From Noviherbaspirillum sp. L7-7A (GTDB lineage Bacteria; Pseudomonadota; Gammaproteobacteria; Burkholderiales; Burkholderiaceae_D), in contig NZ_JAHQRJ010000001.1 of the NCBI RefSeq assembly GCF_019052805.1, forward strand, positions 1,674,001 through 1,738,000: 64,000 nt of DNA, written 5' to 3'. A program made the position numbers and the translations under genes. Below are positions 61,172 to 64,000 of this stretch, one piece after another. Positions within the stretch are counted from its first letter, which is position 1. The number at the start of each line of letters is the position of its first letter. The notes under the pieces were generated by a model. The model was not told where the DNA came from. It saw only the letters and a program-made list of their open reading frames with translations, and searched no databases.

Positions 61172-62203
61172 ATGGCGGTTACTCCTGGCATCAGCGGCAC
61201 CGCCGCGGCTGCGCCCGTCGGCGCCGCGGTGCCGGTCGCCGCGCTCGGCGACCCCGGCCAGGAAAGCCTGCGCCGCCTCACCGCGCTGGAAACCGGCAAG
61301 GCCTTTCAGGCGCAGGTGCTGTCGCGCCTGTCCAATGGCGACTTCGTCGTGGGCATTGCCGACACCGCCGCCCGCATGGCTTTGCCGGAAGGCACCCGGG
61401 TCGGCGAACAGCTGTCGCTGACCATGGTGGGACGCGAGCCGCGCCCGCTGTTCCTGCTGGAGCGGCCTGCGGCCCAGGACCAGGCATTCGTCAGCCCCGC
61501 CGCCCGGCTGGTCAGCAGCCTCATGAAGGACCGGCCGGCTTCAGCGACGCCCGCAGCGCTGGCCGGCGCCGCGCCGCTGGCCGCGCCAGGCACGCCATTG
61601 CAGGCCGCGCCGCTGGCGCAGGCGCTGCAGAACAGCCTCGAGTACAGCGGCCTGTTCTATGAATCCCACGTCAGTCAGTGGGCGCACGGCGCCCGCTCCC
61701 TGCCCCAGCTGCAGCGCGAGCCGCAGATGCAGTTCCTGCAGATCATTCCTGCCGACAGTGTTTCCGAACTGCGGGTGGTGCAGGGCACGCCCGGCCTGGC
61801 CGCGGCTTCCCCTGCGGACGCCGCGCCGCCAATGCTGGACGCCGCGCCCCTGATCCGCCTGCAGCTCGACACCCTGGAACAGCGCAGCGTGAGCTGGCAG
61901 GGCGAACTGCTGCCGGGCCAGGCGATGCAATGGGAAGTGCGTGAAGAGCCGCGCGATCCCGCCGCCCCGGCGCAGCCGCCTGCCGAGCGCGCCTGGCAGA
62001 GCACGGTCAGGCTGGAATTGCCGGCGCTGGGCGCCGTTGCCGGCAGCCTGCAACTGCAGGGAGGCCGCCTGCAACTGGCGCTGCGCGCACAGGATGCCGG
62101 CAGCGCCGACCTGCTGCGCGCCAGCGGCGGCGAACTGGCGCTGGCGCTGGAAGCGGCCGGCCTGCCGCTGGACCTGATGACCGTGCGCCATGAACCCGTC
62201 TGA
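61172..62203 (+). CDS. fliK: Flagellar hook-length control protein FliK-like
   Basis: A 343-residue protein with an Ala/Pro/Gln-rich, disordered N-terminal two thirds and a C-terminal FliK domain (about 265-340) beginning AWQSTVRLELPALGAVAGSLQLQ. FliK acts as the molecular ruler that ends hook export and switches FlhB substrate specificity. That the next gene encodes an FlhB-C-terminal homologue supports the assignment. Its stop overlaps the next gene by 14 bases. Confidence 0.8.
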   Translation: MAVTPGISGTAAAAPVGAAVPVAALGDPGQESLRRLTALETGKAFQAQVLSRLSNGDFVVGIADTAARMALPEGTRVGEQLSLTMVGREPRPLFLLERPAAQDQAFVSPAARLVSSLMKDRPASATPAALAGAAPLAAPGTPLQAAPLAQALQNSLEYSGLFYESHVSQWAHGARSLPQLQREPQMQFLQIIPADSVSELRVVQGTPGLAAASPADAAPPMLDAAPLIRLQLDTLEQRSVSWQGELLPGQAMQWEVREEPRDPAAPAQPPAERAWQSTVRLELPALGAVAGSLQLQGGRLQLALRAQDAGSADLLRASGGELALALEAAGLPLDLMTVRHEPV

Positions 62204-62492
62204 CCCGCGCCGCAGCGCCGCGGCGCTGTCCTATGGCCAGGGCGACACGGCGCCGCGCGTCGTCGCCAAGGGCTATGGCCTGGTGGCCGACCAGATCATC
62301 GCGCGCGCGCGCGAGCATGGCGTGTTCCTGCATGAATCCAGGGAAATGGTGGCATTGCTGATGCAGGTCGACCTCGACCGCGACATTCCGCCGGCCCTGT
62401 ACCGCGCCGTGGCGGAACTGCTGGCCTGGCTCTACCGGCTTGAAAAAGGCCAACCGCCCTATACCGATCAACCCTCTGATGGACCGGAATGA
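62190..62492 (+). CDS. FlhB C-terminal homologue (FhlB)
   Basis: A 100-residue protein equivalent to the cytoplasmic C-terminal domain of the export gate protein FlhB, without its membrane part. AAALSYGQGDTAPRVVAKGYGLVADQIIARAREHGV is the FlhB_C fold; the autocleavage site NPTH is replaced by SYGQG-DTAP, so it cannot self-cleave as FlhB does. Such stand-alone FlhB-like proteins (FhlB) can substitute for the domain. Confidence 0.9.
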   Translation: MNPSDPRRSAAALSYGQGDTAPRVVAKGYGLVADQIIARAREHGVFLHESREMVALLMQVDLDRDIPPALYRAVAELLAWLYRLEKGQPPYTDQPSDGPE

Positions 62493-63226
62493 ACCTGCAA
62501 ATGAATATCGGCGTCGATGACGTCGGCCCCTACCTGATCCACTCGCGCCGTGAAATCATCGCACTGCTGCGGCGCCTGGCCGACAGGCACGAACTGGTGC
62601 GCATGATCTTCGCCGACGGCGAGGACGCGCTTGCCACCGCGGTGCTGGAAGTCAATGATGACAGCGTGATCATCGACACCGCGCGCGATGCGGAGCAGGT
62701 GGAGCGCATCCTGGCCAGCGACAGCATTTCCTTCGATACCGCGCTGGACAGGATACGCATCGCCTTCTTCGCCAAGCAGGCGACGGCATGCCTGCATGAC
62801 GCGCGGCCGGCGCTGCGCATTGCGCTGCCCGACACCATGATCCGGCTGCAGCGGCGCGAGCACTACCGCGTGCTGTCGCCGCGCTGCTCGATCCAGATCG
62901 CCAAGGAAGATGGCCCGCCACCGGTGTCGTTCGCGGTGCAGAACGTCAGCGCCGGCGGCCTTGCGCTGATCGACGATCACCAGCTGCTGGAAGCCAGCCC
63001 GGGTGCGGAATACACCCACTGCGAACTGCAGCTGCCTGGCGCGCAGAATATCGTGGTCCACCTGTGCGTGATGAATTGCTGCGAGCTGACCCTCTATAAC
63101 GGCCGGGTTGCGCGGCGGCTGGGCTGCGCCTTCATCAACCCGAATGCGGCGACGCTGGCGCTGGTGCAGCGCTATGTCAGCAAGCTCGAGCGCGACCAGA
63201 ACGCCCGGATCAACGGCATTGCCTGA
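62489..63226 (+). CDS. ycgR: Flagellar brake protein YcgR
   Basis: A 245-residue c-di-GMP effector. The N-terminal YcgR domain (about 1-110; IHSRREIIALLRRLADRHELVRM) is followed by a PilZ domain with RREHYRVLSPR (the c-di-GMP RxxxR motif) and NVSAGGLALID (D/NxSxxG). On binding c-di-GMP it contacts the flagellar motor and slows it. It overlaps the FhlB gene by four bases and is the last gene of this run. A second YcgR-like gene is at 48415. Confidence 0.93.
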   Translation: MNLQMNIGVDDVGPYLIHSRREIIALLRRLADRHELVRMIFADGEDALATAVLEVNDDSVIIDTARDAEQVERILASDSISFDTALDRIRIAFFAKQATACLHDARPALRIALPDTMIRLQRREHYRVLSPRCSIQIAKEDGPPPVSFAVQNVSAGGLALIDDHQLLEASPGAEYTHCELQLPGAQNIVVHLCVMNCCELTLYNGRVARRLGCAFINPNAATLALVQRYVSKLERDQNARINGIA

Positions 63227-63278
63227 AGCGCCGGCCGGCCGGGCGCCTGCGCGGCACAAGGCGGTTAGTTAGCGGCGG

Positions 63279-63605
63279 CTAGCGCAACAAGGCCCACACG
63301 GCCAGCAGCGCCGCCACCACGGCAACGGCAAGGGCCGCCTGCGTCAGCCGCTTTTGCCTGGCCAGCTCCGCTTCCAGCGCGCGCATCGAGGCTTCGCTGC
63401 GCTCGGCCAGCTCGCGGATGGCCGTGGCCTGCAGCGTTGCGGCTTGCTGCAGCTCGCTGATCTGCCGCTGCTGCACATCGTCGACCTGTTCGGGCGGCGC
63501 TTCGGCCGCTTCACGCTCGGGCGTAAAGAGCGGCAGCACGCCCTTGACCAGATCAACCAGATGAGGCGCCAGGGCGCGCACGGCGGCAGAGGAGAATATC
63601 GACAT
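63279..63605 (-). CDS. Small coiled-coil protein with C-terminal membrane helix
   Basis: A 108-residue protein. An N-terminal segment of mixed helix (MSIFSSAAVRALAPHLVDLVKGVLP) precedes a Gln/Glu/Ala-rich coiled coil (ISELQQAATLQATAIRELAERSE) and a C-terminal hydrophobic helix (AALAVAVVAALLAVWALLR) that anchors it. The ATG at 63603-63605 is preferred to upstream starts without family character. The function is unknown; it converges on ycgR. Confidence 0.65.
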   Translation of the reverse strand: MSIFSSAAVRALAPHLVDLVKGVLPLFTPEREAAEAPPEQVDDVQQRQISELQQAATLQATAIRELAERSEASMRALEAELARQKRLTQAALAVAVVAALLAVWALLR

Positions 63606-63733
63606 GGTGCTGGATTCCGCTGAAAAATGCCCAGCATACGTCAAGCCTGCGCAATCCGTGATGCGGCTGCGCAGGACGGCTGATGAAATTGCAAGCTGGC
63701 CGACCGCTTGCACGACCCATACGGCGCCTTGGG

Positions 63734-63991
63734 TCAATCCTCGGTGTTCGGCGGCGGCAGCGCGGACCAGGCCCGGGACAGCACTGCCGGCATGCGGCCC
63801 GGCTGCGCATCTGCAGGCTGGGCGGCCGCTCCACCGCCAGCCGCACTGAAGAAGCGCCGGACACCGTCGTCAGCCTGCGGCTGCGACAGCACCGGCGCTT
63901 CCTGGATCGTCGGCGCGGGGGACGGCGGATCATCAACGCCCGATGAGGGCGCGGCAAGCGGTCTGGATGAGGCTTGAGGAACAGGAACCAT
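63734..63991 (-). CDS. Hypothetical Pro/Ala-rich protein at the window edge
   Basis: An 85-residue protein starting MVPVPQASSRPLAAPSSGVDDPP and ending PPPNTED. It is Pro-, Ala- and Ser-rich and disordered, without Cys or a signal peptide. It looks complete, but its upstream region lies at the edge of the window, so a longer start cannot be excluded. Confidence 0.5.
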   Translation of the reverse strand: MVPVPQASSRPLAAPSSGVDDPPSPAPTIQEAPVLSQPQADDGVRRFFSAAGGGAAAQPADAQPGRMPAVLSRAWSALPPPNTED

Positions 63992-64000
63992 GGTTCTCCT

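Overview
The window is GC-rich, densely coded DNA of a betaproteobacterium. The gene order cysB / cysI-DUF934-cysH-cysD-cysN-cobA, the intracellular polyhydroxybutyrate depolymerase, the fliT-fliK-fhlB flagellar run and the overall composition point to Burkholderiales, probably an Oxalobacteraceae-like genome. That placement is inference. There is no rRNA, CRISPR array or recognisable transposase. The only RNA gene seen is a selenocysteine tRNA.

Layout. 1-9 kb: a lipoprotein, a six-helix chemoreceptor, an AraC regulator beside an intracellular PHB depolymerase, a TVP38-type membrane protein, surE, a VanZ-like protein and an alpha/beta hydrolase. 9-12 kb: a branched-chain-type binding protein and an FAH-family enzyme. 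11.4-19.3 kb: assimilatory sulfate reduction, with cysB divergent from TauE, cysI, DUF934, cysH, cysD, cysN and cobA. 19.4-22.1 kb: one AT-richer 907-codon gene, clearly unlike its neighbours, with two weakly macro-domain-like segments.

22.2-28.2 kb: a compact selenium module on the minus strand. Reading downstream it has a thioredoxin-fold fusion protein, a UGSC-type selenoprotein whose UGA (26400-26402) splits it into two apparent ORFs, selA, selB and the tRNA-Sec gene selC. The machinery for selenocysteine therefore sits beside one of its substrates, and the selenoprotein is co-translated (ATGA overlap) with a CxxC thioredoxin-like partner. The AT-rich gene lies on the 3' side of selC, a classic integration site in other bacteria.

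28.6-36.2 kb: a small GG-motif peptide gene, then a minus-strand operon for import of an organic acid by a Liv-type ABC transporter and its CoA activation, headed by a GntR/FCD regulator. 36.5-48 kb: an ankyrin protein, two multiheme c-type cytochromes, a DUF883/YqjE/YqjK-like envelope operon, an entericidin, and a stress cluster (SRPBCC-Hsp20 fusion, PRC-barrel, hemerythrin, YetF, BON lipoprotein, Ser/Gly/Thr-rich lipoprotein), then dusA.

48-64 kb: signalling, iron and motility. A PilZ protein, a GAF/multi-PAS diguanylate cyclase, a TonB siderophore receptor with a PepSY protein behind a Fur box, a ProQ/FinO protein, cheR-cheD, a PAS histidine kinase with a LuxR-type regulator, and a sigma-28 promoter ahead of a probable fliS remnant, fliT, fliK, fhlB and ycgR.
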